Positions 1 through 6,542 of a DNA stretch of 13,184 nucleotides are shown here, piece after piece. A model generated the notes under the pieces. It ran no database searches, was not told where the DNA came from, and worked only from the letters and a program-made list of their open reading frames with translations. A program made the translations under genes and the position numbers. Within the stretch, counting starts at the first letter, position 1. Each line of letters begins with the position of its first letter. The DNA comes from Benthortus sp964440495 (lineage in GTDB: Archaea; Thermoproteota; Nitrososphaeria_A; Caldarchaeales; Wolframiiraptoraceae), in the NCBI GenBank assembly GCA_964440495.1, contig CAYTSD010000035.1:1-13184 (forward strand). The letters are read 5' to 3'.

Positions 1-818
1 ATTATAAATAATCCATTCTCTGGAGAGAACAAGATCCTATATAATCCTATATGTGGGAGGGTTGAAAACATGAGTAAGAGGTTGGCGGGTCTTTCCTCAT
101 AACCTAACCAAAACTTCTCTGGAAAGTTTAAAGGACCCCCAAAGAAAACATAATTATAAATCATATGAAAGGAGCCTACCAAAACTAATGGTAGTAAGTA
201 AATTAATAAAGTTTTAACATTCCGTTTCAGCAATAAGCCATAAATGTATATTGGAGAAAAAATAATAGGGCTCTGATATTCTAGGAAAAACGTTGCAGCA
301 AGAGCAATAGAACTCACTACATGATTACCTCTTAGTAATTCATAAATTGCTAAAATTAAGAAAAACATTACATACGTATGTGAAAAAATAGATTTACTGA
401 ATGCAAATATTGGTGTAGCGAAAATTATTAACATGGCTGAAATATATGCGGAAGTACTAGAAGAGAACAATTTACATGTCTTATAGACCAATGTAGTAGT
501 TATTGATGATATTATGATAGAGATAATTTGAAGTATTATTGAATCTGTAAGAATTTGATGAATATTGAATAGAAACCTAATAAGACCTATACACGGTGCT
601 AAAAGCAAGGCTAATCCAGGTGTAAATACGGAATAGTAGTGTCCATCTACTACAGCCACATCCGACCCAGCTATTCTCCGATCCACCTCAAAGCTGCCAT
701 TAGACAGTAACGAATCTATTAATGCCCATCTACTTCTTTCATGAGGTGTTAAAGTTCCAGATAAGATTAACATTAAGATTGTTAATGTAATGAAGAATAT
801 TTCTAGTTCCTTTCTCAT
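1..818 (-). CDS. GT39-like (GT-C) integral membrane glycosyltransferase, 3'-truncated by window edge
   Basis: An unbroken reading frame runs from an ATG at 818 to the left edge, giving at least 272 residues with no stop. The protein is very hydrophobic. After an N-terminal membrane segment, a loop near residues 36-69 carries VVDGHYYSVFTPG, resembling the DG-x-YYS-x-x-PG motif in the first extracytoplasmic loop of GT39/ArnT-like GT-C enzymes. Near the truncated end it has FGGP and LFSPENGLF, like the GNPF...LFSPxxGLF motifs of the same group. Such enzymes transfer a sugar from a polyprenyl-phosphate carrier to an acceptor outside the membrane; that role is inferred from the family. The gene is divergent to the next GT-C gene and lies in AT-rich DNA. 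A TATA-like GTTTATAAC lies about 33 bases upstream. The family call is fairly sure; donor and acceptor are unknown. Confidence 0.75.
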   Translation of the reverse strand, partial: MRKELEIFFITLTILMLILSGTLTPHERSRWALIDSLLSNGSFEVDRRIAGSDVAVVDGHYYSVFTPGLALLLAPCIGLIRFLFNIHQILTDSIILQIISIIISSITTTLVYKTCKLFSSSTSAYISAMLIIFATPIFAFSKSIFSHTYVMFFLILAIYELLRGNHVVSSIALAATFFLEYQSPIIFSPIYIYGLLLKRNVKTLLIYLLPLVLVGSFHMIYNYVFFGGPLNFPEKFWLGYEERPANLLLMFSTLPHIGLYRILFSPENGLFI

Positions 819-846
819 CTCAAGGATTTATCTTTATCAAAGATTT

Positions 847-855
847 GTTATAAAC
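847..855 (-). promoter_or_regulatory. Possible TATA box of the left glycosyltransferase gene
   Basis: On the minus strand this reads GTTTATAAC. Its centre is about 33 bases before the ATG at 818, which would place transcription initiation about 7 bases ahead of the start codon. The element is nearly symmetrical, so it could also face the plus-strand gene, though that would give a leader of about 60 bases. Based on sequence only. Confidence 0.35.
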
Positions 856-927
856 TTTTTAGACTATTTGATTAAAACCTCTTCTATGATTTAGATGCCT
901 AGGATAATGACGTGAAGATATATTATA

Positions 928-2133
928 TTGCTTAATGCTATGTTCAATAGAGGGTTGCAGGATAAAACATTTCACTCGGTACATAGTATTTTAAGTCGCT
1001 TTAAAGTATTGATCTTTTTCTTGGCTGCTTTTTGCGTTCGTGGATTGATTTGGTTTTCTGGGTTTTGGAGGTTTTTAGGTCTCATCGAGTATGATGGGTG
1101 GGCTTACATTTCTTGGAGTAAGGAGATGGTTTCAAGACTATTTTCTGGAGACTGGGGAGGATTTTTGGTGAATGCTGTTCATCCCCCACTTGGAAAGCTT
1201 ATGATAGGGGTCTTTACAAGCTTAATGGGTTCTATAGTAGGAGTATATGAGTCAGCTGTCTTGCTTATGTGTATTCTTTCATCTTTTACATCTCTTCTCG
1301 TTTATAAAATAGCTTCAGAGCTCTTTGGGGAGAAGGGAGGTATTATAGCTTGGGCGGCATACAGTTTCGACCCGTTCTCCATACACTGGACAGTAGCATG
1401 GCTTGATACGCCAACACTCCTATTCATCACCCTATCACAATACCTCTTACTTAAGTTTAAGTCGGGGGAAAGATACCCTTTTTTCCTGATTTCTACATTC
1501 TTCTATGGATTAGCACTAATGACGAAATTTCATGCAATATTGTTTATTCCATCAGTTTTAGTCTTTCTAAAAGAATGGAGAAAACGTATCATATTCTTAA
1601 CGACTTCTTTAACAGTTTTTACAATAAATCCACAACTCTGGATTCCTAATGGGCTACAAACTATTATTAGAGAAAATATTTTAGTTACAGGTATGTCATT
1701 TCAGCATGTTAAATTCAGTCCTATACTATTTCTAGTGATTTTATTGGAGTTTTTTTATCGGGTGGCTGTAGGATATGTAGGAGAGGGAGTTTCTCCCTAT
1801 TTTATTCCATTATTTACTTTTATTCTCCTAATCTGGAAGAAAAAGCTTTTCGATGGATTAAAACATGACCTCATTATCGATTGGATTTTCTGGAGTCTAG
1901 TCGGAATACTGCTTACACCTAGAATCCTATATCCAGAATATTACTATATTTACACAATTCCACCGCTTTCAGCATTCCTAGCAAGCTTCACATCAGACTT
2001 AGGTAAAAATAAATCTTTCAGATGGTTTCTCGTTTTAATATTTTTATATAGTTCTCTCCTTACTTTTGTTTCATGGTTTATTAATGCTTCATGTTGGAAA
2101 GCATTATTACTTGAAACTTTGAACATCCTATAA
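928..2133 (+). CDS. Membrane glycosyltransferase-like protein, GT39/PMT-type (GT-C fold)
   Basis: The product is up to 401 residues with about ten hydrophobic segments. The first extracytoplasmic loop holds an acidic YDGWAY motif (Asp56), expected to be the catalytic loop in GT-C enzymes, followed by HPPLGK (residues 85-90), a hallmark of PMT/GT39-type mannosyltransferases. A second loop holds AWLDTP (about 157-162). It probably moves a lipid-linked sugar onto a protein or glycan outside the cell. The first possible start is TTG at 928, but an in-frame ATG at 940 is more plausible; neither has a clear Shine-Dalgarno. Low GC suggests a distinct origin from the genes to the right. It converges on the pilin gene with a 37-bp gap. 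Pilin or S-layer glycosylation is a possible role from context only. Confidence 0.7.
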   Translation: MLNAMFNRGLQDKTFHSVHSILSRFKVLIFFLAAFCVRGLIWFSGFWRFLGLIEYDGWAYISWSKEMVSRLFSGDWGGFLVNAVHPPLGKLMIGVFTSLMGSIVGVYESAVLLMCILSSFTSLLVYKIASELFGEKGGIIAWAAYSFDPFSIHWTVAWLDTPTLLFITLSQYLLLKFKSGERYPFFLISTFFYGLALMTKFHAILFIPSVLVFLKEWRKRIIFLTTSLTVFTINPQLWIPNGLQTIIRENILVTGMSFQHVKFSPILFLVILLEFFYRVAVGYVGEGVSPYFIPLFTFILLIWKKKLFDGLKHDLIIDWIFWSLVGILLTPRILYPEYYYIYTIPPLSAFLASFTSDLGKNKSFRWFLVLIFLYSSLLTFVSWFINASCWKALLLETLNIL

Positions 2134-2166
2134 AGTCTAACTAAAAAATAAGAAAATAAATAATTG
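2134..2166 (-). terminator. T-rich terminator downstream of the pilin gene
   Basis: Just past the pilin stop, the minus strand is almost purely T/A and has runs ending in TTTTTT. This fits archaeal oligo-T termination of minus-strand transcription. The plus strand here is A-rich, so it would not serve the convergent glycosyltransferase gene in the same way. Confidence 0.4.
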
Positions 2167-2170
2167 GAGT

Positions 2171-2587
2171 TTAAGGTATTAGCACAGAGACGGGATAAAG
2201 TTTCCCGCTTGCAGTGTGAACAGCTACTTCATAAGTAACTCCAGATTGCCAACTGCCTCCAGTAACGGAGCTTGGTGTTCCACTTAAGGTGCAAGTTGTT
2301 TCTCCTCCAACTGTTAGTAAGCCTGCACAACCTGGAGGACTATCTAGAGGTATTCCATTTACATAGATGTTATCTATGGTGGCATCGGCAGATCCCGTGT
2401 TCTTAACCTTGAGAACTACATTACTGCCATCGTAGTATGCTGCTGAGATCTCTATTTTTTCGTATCTTGTGAATACTCCTACTAGTCCGCTTGCCCAGAA
2501 GGCTACTGCTATTGCTATGACTATTGCGACGGCTACCAGTATCACCGTTGCGACGACGGGGCTGATTCCAGACCTACTTCTCATCAC
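2171..2587 (-). CDS. Type IV pilin-like protein (archaeal Pilin_N type)
   Basis: This 138-residue protein begins with a short basic leader, then GISPVVATVILVAVAIVIAI, the N-terminal SPVVAT pattern of archaeal type IV pilins (Pilin_N/DUF1628). A prepilin peptidase would be expected to cut near residue 7, leaving the hydrophobic helix (about 8-34) as the assembly stalk. The rest is a predicted beta-rich head with KNTGS at 62-66 and two cysteines (87 and 99) that could form a disulfide. The start is GTG at 2587 or ATG at 2584; a GAGGTGA Shine-Dalgarno at 2595-2601 lies 7 or 10 bases upstream. The head is clearly similar to that of the divergent neighbour at 2747-3184. The residue before the expected cut site is Ser, not Lys/Arg, so processing there is likely but not certain. 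It is probably a pilus subunit; major or minor status is unknown. Confidence 0.8.
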   Translation of the reverse strand: MMRSRSGISPVVATVILVAVAIVIAIAVAFWASGLVGVFTRYEKIEISAAYYDGSNVVLKVKNTGSADATIDNIYVNGIPLDSPPGCAGLLTVGGETTCTLSGTPSSVTGGSWQSGVTYEVAVHTASGKLYPVSVLIP

Positions 2588-2594
2588 GCGTATT

Positions 2595-2601
2595 TCACCT
2601 C
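2595..2601 (-). promoter_or_regulatory. Shine-Dalgarno of the pilin gene
   Basis: GAGGTGA on the minus strand matches the archaeal 16S rRNA tail over seven bases. It lies 7 bases before GTG 2587 and 10 before ATG 2584, slightly favouring the GTG. Confidence 0.55.
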
Positions 2602-2625
2602 TCTGTGAGATTTTATTGACATAGT

Positions 2626-2635
2626 GGTAAATATC
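2626..2635 (-). promoter_or_regulatory. Possible TATA box of the pilin gene
   Basis: The minus strand reads GATATTTACC. A start about 26 bases downstream, near 2605, would leave a short leader that still contains the GAGGTGA ribosome-binding site at 2595-2601. A competing AT-rich element (2609-2618) would cut that site off the transcript and is less likely. Confidence 0.3.
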
Positions 2636-2728
2636 TGTTTCCCTCGACCCCGGATAGAATTTAGCGGGAACATTTCACTGTTTTTGCGGAAATAGTATTC
2701 GCCTCGGATGCGAAGGGATGTGTCCTGT

Positions 2729-2740
2729 TAATTTTTTATC
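2729..2740 (+). promoter_or_regulatory. Weak TATA-like element before the second pilin
   Basis: The sequence TAATTTTTTATC is the only strongly AT-rich element upstream of this gene. Its spacing fits initiation near 2762, which suits the TTG at 2771 better than the GTG at 2747. This leaves both promoter and start codon unsettled. Confidence 0.22.
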
Positions 2741-2746
2741 TAACCT

Positions 2747-3184
2747 GTGTTCTTTACGTCATGTGAAGGCTTGAAGGCTGTAAGTAGCGTTGTCTCCCTC
2801 GTGATAGTTCTCACGGTCTCCATAGCGTTGGCCATAGCCGTCTCCTACCTAATAAGCTCCCTCCCCCAACAGTACACACGCTTAGAGATAGTCGGCTCCT
2901 ACGCCTACTCCTCAGGCGAGCCATCAATAGTCATAATAATTAGGAACACGGGGAGTAGGGAGGTCTCCCTAGTTGACATCCATCTCAACGACGTTCCGGT
3001 CGAGTCTCTGATTCCTGAGAAGGTTTCAGGGGTTGAGCCTGAGCTGCCTATAGTTTTGTCAACAGGCGTCGAGAAGAGAGTTGAGATTCATCTTAAGGCA
3101 GATAAGTGGCCAAGCGGTCAAACAGTCGGCATAACACTCCACACAAGCACAGGATACAGGTATCACGTCATGGTCACTATCTAG
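2747..3184 (+). CDS. Second type IV pilin-like protein, paralogous to the divergent pilin
   Basis: The protein is 145 residues from GTG 2747. It has a short leader ending in LKA, followed by VSSVVSLVIVLTVSIALAIA. Lys-Ala before the hydrophobic helix (about 12-35) fits the class III signal cleaved by archaeal prepilin peptidase. The head aligns without gaps to the neighbouring pilin in two blocks: KNTGS...VNGIP against RNTGS...LNDVP (7 of 19 identical), and a 25-residue C-terminal block starting WQSG/WPSG (11 of 25 identical). It lacks the two head cysteines. The start is uncertain: TTG 2771 would leave only a two-residue leader, so GTG is preferred although no ribosome site is visible. Its stop codon overlaps that of the convergent platform gene in the tetranucleotide CTAG. 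It is likely a minor or alternative pilin. Confidence 0.72.
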   Translation: MFFTSCEGLKAVSSVVSLVIVLTVSIALAIAVSYLISSLPQQYTRLEIVGSYAYSSGEPSIVIIIRNTGSREVSLVDIHLNDVPVESLIPEKVSGVEPELPIVLSTGVEKRVEIHLKADKWPSGQTVGITLHTSTGYRYHVMVTI

Positions 3185-4965
3185 TATGTGGATATTGGGG
3201 TAAATACTTCTAGTGAGATTGTTCCCGAGAGCCAGATTGCTATCAGGGATATTGCCGCCATTATGAAGCCGTGTTTGAATCCTGCTGCAGTCATTCCTGA
3301 TGAGACCTTTCCTGCGACGAGTCCGCTTATGGCCGCTATTATTATTACTGGTGGGAGGAAGAAGTGGAGGAACTCAGCCATGGAGATGTATATTCGGGCT
3401 ATTTGGAGGAGGTTCCGCATGAAGCTTACCAAGATTACTACGACAACAACCAAGATTATCGCTGTCAGGTACGGGATTATCATCAGCGGCTTGAGGGTCG
3501 CTCTCTTCTGCCTCTCAACCTCCTCTAAATCTTCCATAAAGGTTGCTAGGACGTCGAAGGTCTCGGGCGCGCCTCCTCCAACGTCGATAGCGTCTATCAT
3601 TATGAACATGCTTGCCCTGCTCAGCCATCCATGAACCTTCTTAGTGAAGTCTTCGTAGATTTTCCGTAGGGAGACACCCCACCCAATCTGTCTGGCAATA
3701 GTCTTCAAGTGTTTGCTGAACCCTGCGTAGGGTCTGTCAGCCAAGTTTCTTATACACTTCTCCGGACTCATGCCTGTTTTCCTAGCCTCCGTTAGGTCTC
3801 TCATGAAGAGGGTCATCCCATGAAGTATTGAGAAGTTTTCCTTCCCGTATTTCTCGTAGGCCGCCATTCCTGGGAGAAAGAGTATCATGAAGAAGATGCA
3901 GAGCGCTATCGAGGACTCGTATCCTTGGATTAGCCCCATTTGTTCACGTAGGGTTATGATTAGATTGTGGGTTATAGAGAAGGGTGGGATCTCCTGTAGT
4001 GGGGGAAGGTAGAATGGCGCTATGAACAATGCGAGGTAGGCTAATGCGAAGGGAAATGTTAATGCGAAGGCCTTGTATGGTCTCGTATCGGTTACCGGGT
4101 ATTTTGGCTGGCTTATGTCAGCGAAGTAGAGGAAGAAGCTTGCGAAGGTCGGCATTATCAGGTAGGCGATTACCGCGAACTGCTCCGCTGGAAGCATTAC
4201 GAATTGGGAGGGCATCGCCCTTGAGACTATGTAGATTACGTAGATGACTAGTGAGAGCATTAGGGTTATTGCGGCATAGCTTTCCATCAGCATACCCATC
4301 CTCTCGCCGACTATACGCATCTTCCCCATACGTGACTCGAATATCTGCTCAGTCTTCCTGATAAGGAAGTGGACTACGTCTCCACCGCTCCGAAGCGTCG
4401 AGGCATACCCCATCATCAGGTCCCTATACTCCTTTGAGGGAATCCCCTTAGCCATGTTCTCGACCGCTGTGACGGGGTCGACTCCAGCGGCCTTGACCTG
4501 TATCTCAGCCATCCTAGCGGCTTTAGCGATGTTAGGCATGAGTTCGCTTCGAGCTATCCTAGTCAGGCTCGTGTATGGGGCTATACCTCCAGTCGCCATG
4601 ACGGCTAGATAGGTTGACGCGTAGGGAACCTCGCTCTCAAGCATCGATGAGATTGAAGCCGCTTCGCCGTAGGGATACAGTATTCCAAGTAAGAAGACTA
4701 TAAGGGGGATGGGGACTACCGCTACTGCGAAGATTATTGAGCCCGTGAAGAGGAATATTAGGAAGGCTAAAGGCGCACATATGATTATACTTATCACGGT
4801 TAGGGCTGCAACCATGGAGGCATAGGCTTCAGGATAGATTCTCTTCCCAGCGCTCTCAAGTTTCCCCGCTATTCCAGGGAAGAGCTTCAGTATCCCTGCT
4901 CCAAGCCCTCTAAAATTCGCGTAAGAAAAACCTGTGAAGCTCTCCCTGAATCCCATCGCCACCAC
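3181..4965 (-). CDS. TadC/ArlJ-like pilus assembly platform protein (tandem T2SSF domains)
   Basis: This 594-residue polytopic protein has two type II secretion F (T2SSF) cytoplasmic domains, at about 110-240 and 380-515. They are separated by membrane helices near 230-250, 262-283, 297-318 and 352-368. Further helices lie at about 52-97 and, C-terminally, at 495-516, 533-553 and 564-586. Length and layout match archaeal ArlJ/TadC platform proteins, which sit in the membrane under the growing pilus and engage the hexameric ATPase. The predicted partner is the ATPase at 8857-10674. It is the last gene of the minus-strand operon, 15-24 bases after the GTPase stop. The start is uncertain among GTG 4965, GTG 4962 and ATG 4956; only a weak GGTGG is present. 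The 3' end interlocks with the second pilin's stop. Confidence in the family is high; archaellum rather than pilus use is not supported by neighbours. Confidence 0.9.
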   Translation of the reverse strand: MVAMGFRESFTGFSYANFRGLGAGILKLFPGIAGKLESAGKRIYPEAYASMVAALTVISIIICAPLAFLIFLFTGSIIFAVAVVPIPLIVFLLGILYPYGEAASISSMLESEVPYASTYLAVMATGGIAPYTSLTRIARSELMPNIAKAARMAEIQVKAAGVDPVTAVENMAKGIPSKEYRDLMMGYASTLRSGGDVVHFLIRKTEQIFESRMGKMRIVGERMGMLMESYAAITLMLSLVIYVIYIVSRAMPSQFVMLPAEQFAVIAYLIMPTFASFFLYFADISQPKYPVTDTRPYKAFALTFPFALAYLALFIAPFYLPPLQEIPPFSITHNLIITLREQMGLIQGYESSIALCIFFMILFLPGMAAYEKYGKENFSILHGMTLFMRDLTEARKTGMSPEKCIRNLADRPYAGFSKHLKTIARQIGWGVSLRKIYEDFTKKVHGWLSRASMFIMIDAIDVGGGAPETFDVLATFMEDLEEVERQKRATLKPLMIIPYLTAIILVVVVVILVSFMRNLLQIARIYISMAEFLHFFLPPVIIIAAISGLVAGKVSSGMTAAGFKHGFIMAAISLIAIWLSGTISLEVFTPISTY

Positions 4966-4980
4966 TATTGCTAGATTACT

Positions 4981-5517
4981 TTATTTAAGCGTTAAAACGC
5001 GTTTTCCCTCGATGAGGCTTACAAGAAGTCTGAGGAGACTGAGAGCACATTCCCTATCATAGGCAACCGTAGGATACACTGGAACATCCATGGAAACCTC
5101 CAACACCTGGCGGATAACATCCTCACTTATCTTAAACTTTGCATCGGACTTGTTTGCGGCAACCACGTGAGCCGTGTTGGGAAAATTCTCCCTGAAGAAT
5201 CGATACATTTGGGCGGCGTCGCTTAAGCTTCCAGGGTCCTGGCTATCGACCATGAATACGTAGCCATCCATCCCGATTGCGAGAGGCTCCAGCATAAAGG
5301 AGAACCTTCTCTGCCCTGGTGTCCCGAAGATTCTTACAGAGGTTTCGTCGTCGAGGGAGATCGTCCCGAAATCTAATGCAACCGTTGTCGAACGTTTTAT
5401 TGCCTCACTTAATCCAATCTTTCTATCGGTTGAGAGGATGTCTCCGCAGATGGTTTTTATGAATGTTGTCTTCCCCGCGTTAAAGGGGCCTGTGACCAGA
5501 ATCTTATATGACTTCAT
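4981..5517 (-). CDS. Small Ras-like GTPase (COG2229/MglA-like)
   Basis: The 178-residue single-domain G protein has G1 GPFNAGKT (10-17), a switch I region with TT at 44-45 in the VALDFGTI context, G3 FGTPGQ (64-69), G4 NKSD (122-125), and a region near TVAYDR where G5 would lie. G3 has Gly where most GTPases have Asp (DTPGQ); as I recall, this variant also occurs in bacterial and archaeal small GTPases that pair with roadblock proteins. The expected role is a nucleotide-dependent switch, with the adjacent roadblock protein as partner or GAP-like regulator, by analogy to MglA/MglB. Its ATG overlaps the roadblock stop as ATGA, implying translational coupling and matched amounts. There is no lipidation motif or membrane helix. 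The fold is sure; the link to the pilus is inferred from its position immediately before the platform gene. Confidence 0.88.
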   Translation of the reverse strand: MKSYKILVTGPFNAGKTTFIKTICGDILSTDRKIGLSEAIKRSTTVALDFGTISLDDETSVRIFGTPGQRRFSFMLEPLAIGMDGYVFMVDSQDPGSLSDAAQMYRFFRENFPNTAHVVAANKSDAKFKISEDVIRQVLEVSMDVPVYPTVAYDRECALSLLRLLVSLIEGKRVLTLK

Positions 5518-5876
5518 GTTCGTCCGGATAGATATGCTTCGAGGATGAGGTTTATGAAGCCGAGGTTAGGGCTGGGCTTCGTGAGGCAGACGACATAGTG
5601 ATTCTTGTAGCTTCTTATAAGGAGGCATCGTTTATCTTGAAGCTGAATATCTATCTTCGAGAAGTTTTTCGCGTTGAGAAGCTCTATAACCGCTGAGACC
5701 GCTCCCCCTATCGCCGCCGTGGCTGCCGCGATATACTCTGGCTTAAAGTCTACGTTCGCGTTGTATGCTACGGGGGTTCCATCCTCAGAGACAACCGCTA
5801 TCGCTTCAACCCATCCCTTAGAGCTCACCATGATGTTCTCGATGAGCATTGAGAAGGTTTCATAGGCGATTGACAT
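5514..5876 (-). CDS. Roadblock/LC7 domain protein (MglB-like)
   Basis: The 120-residue protein is essentially a single roadblock/LC7 domain. A leading helix is followed by EAIAVVSEDGTPVAYN (about 24-39), a long Ala-rich helix (49-69), and strands around 74-99, then a C-terminal helix. The family forms dimers that bind small GTPases as scaffolds or GTPase-activating partners. It is wedged between genes: its ATG 5876 overlaps the previous stop as TAATG, and its own stop overlaps the GTPase start as ATGA. A perfect GGAGGTGA Shine-Dalgarno at 5883-5890 sits 6 bases before the ATG. This tight packing strongly suggests that it and the GTPase act together. No membrane segment is present. Confidence 0.88.
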   Translation of the reverse strand: MSIAYETFSMLIENIMVSSKGWVEAIAVVSEDGTPVAYNANVDFKPEYIAAATAAIGGAVSAVIELLNAKNFSKIDIQLQDKRCLLIRSYKNHYVVCLTKPSPNLGFINLILEAYLSGRT

Positions 5877-6475
5877 TAGGCCTCACCTCCACGCTTACCC
5901 TTAACGAGGTCGGAGACATAGGTTTGGAGAAGCTGCCGAGCCTCCTCTATATCTATCTTGAGGTCAGATTTCCCAAGCATTAGTGCGTAGATTTCCATGT
6001 CTCCCACTTTCTGAACGGATAATATTAGGGTCTGCATCCCATTTTTAAGTGTAACGGTCTCCGTCGGGAAACCTAGCTTCCTGAGGGTTAGGACGAACTC
6101 TGCAAGCGAGGCCGCCACATTCTCCTCCTCCTTCATGTTGTAGGAGTCGATGGCCATTCCTGAGAGGCTGAAGAGAAAAGCCGAGTCAACCCCCATGAGG
6201 AGGGCGAACTCTTCAAGGGACTCAAATCCTCCTGCAATCCGTATCACCTCCCCCTCAGCCTTTTCTTCCTCAGGCTTCTCAACGGTCTTAGGCTTCTCGG
6301 CAGGTCTCTTAGGCCGCTCCACAGGCTTCCCAGCAGTAATCTCTGAGAGCTTCCTAACTACTAGGAGTGTCGATGCGAGAGACACTATGGCGAGGACTAT
6401 TGCGACGATAACTATTAGGAGTAGAATGAGGGGGCTTGTGAACAGACTGAGGATAGTCTGTATTAGGTTTTCCAT
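5876..6475 (-). CDS. Membrane-anchored protein with a divergent roadblock-like domain
   Basis: The 199-residue protein has three parts. An N-terminal membrane helix (about 15-40) is followed by a Pro/Lys/Glu-rich tether (50-76), then a soluble domain (about 84-192). That domain follows the roadblock/LC7 order: strand with DSAFLFSLSGMAID (97-110), an Ala-rich helix with NVAASLAEFVLTLRKLG (119-135), strands around 138-168, and a final helix from about 175. I read it as a divergent roadblock domain held at the inner face of the membrane; this is inference from pattern, not a strong motif match. The gene heads the operon and its stop overlaps the next roadblock start. The ATG at 6475 lies about 27 bases from a TATA box, so the mRNA is probably leaderless. 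It may recruit the GTPase to the pilus base. No catalytic motif is visible. Confidence 0.7.
   Translation of the reverse strand: MENLIQTILSLFTSPLILLLIVIVAIVLAIVSLASTLLVVRKLSEITAGKPVERPKRPAEKPKTVEKPEEEKAEGEVIRIAGGFESLEEFALLMGVDSAFLFSLSGMAIDSYNMKEEENVAASLAEFVLTLRKLGFPTETVTLKNGMQTLILSVQKVGDMEIYALMLGKSDLKIDIEEARQLLQTYVSDLVKGKRGGEA
5883..5890 (-). promoter_or_regulatory. Perfect internal Shine-Dalgarno for the roadblock gene
   Basis: GGAGGTGA on the minus strand, inside the end of the preceding gene, lies 6 bases before ATG 5876. It fixes that start. It also shows that this internal gene uses leadered initiation, although the operon's first gene appears leaderless. Confidence 0.65.
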
Positions 6476-6497
6476 CCGAGGCTTATTTAGCTCAGCT

Positions 6498-6506
6498 ATT
6501 TATATT
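6498..6506 (-). promoter_or_regulatory. TATA box of the platform/GTPase operon (leaderless start)
   Basis: The minus strand reads AATATAAAT, preceded by purine-rich AAAG as a possible BRE. The centre is about 27 bases before ATG 6475, the spacing expected when transcription begins at or next to the start codon. No Shine-Dalgarno precedes that ATG, which agrees with a leaderless mRNA. Confidence 0.6.
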
Positions 6507-6508
6507 TC

Positions 6509-6516
6509 TTTATAAC
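6509..6516 (+). promoter_or_regulatory. TATA box of the ABC transporter operon
   Basis: TTTATAAC lies about 30 bases before ATG 6543, so the leader would be about 4 bases at most, with no Shine-Dalgarno. It is adjacent to the oppositely oriented TATA box at 6498-6506, making this a compact divergent promoter. Confidence 0.5.
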
Positions 6517-6542
6517 TTCGGCTGCCTCAACGTGGTTCAGGG

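Noticed and set aside
3188..3634. Plus-strand open frame of 148 codons opposite the end of the platform gene
   Set aside because: It lies wholly antisense to the T2SSF gene. Its composition (Thr/Ile/Arg runs) is a mirror of membrane-helix codons, and no promoter or ribosome site precedes it.
6150..6515. Plus-strand open frame opposite the membrane-anchored roadblock-like gene
   Set aside because: It is antisense to a gene with a clear domain order and promoter; its Arg/Ser-rich translation looks like a reverse-strand shadow.
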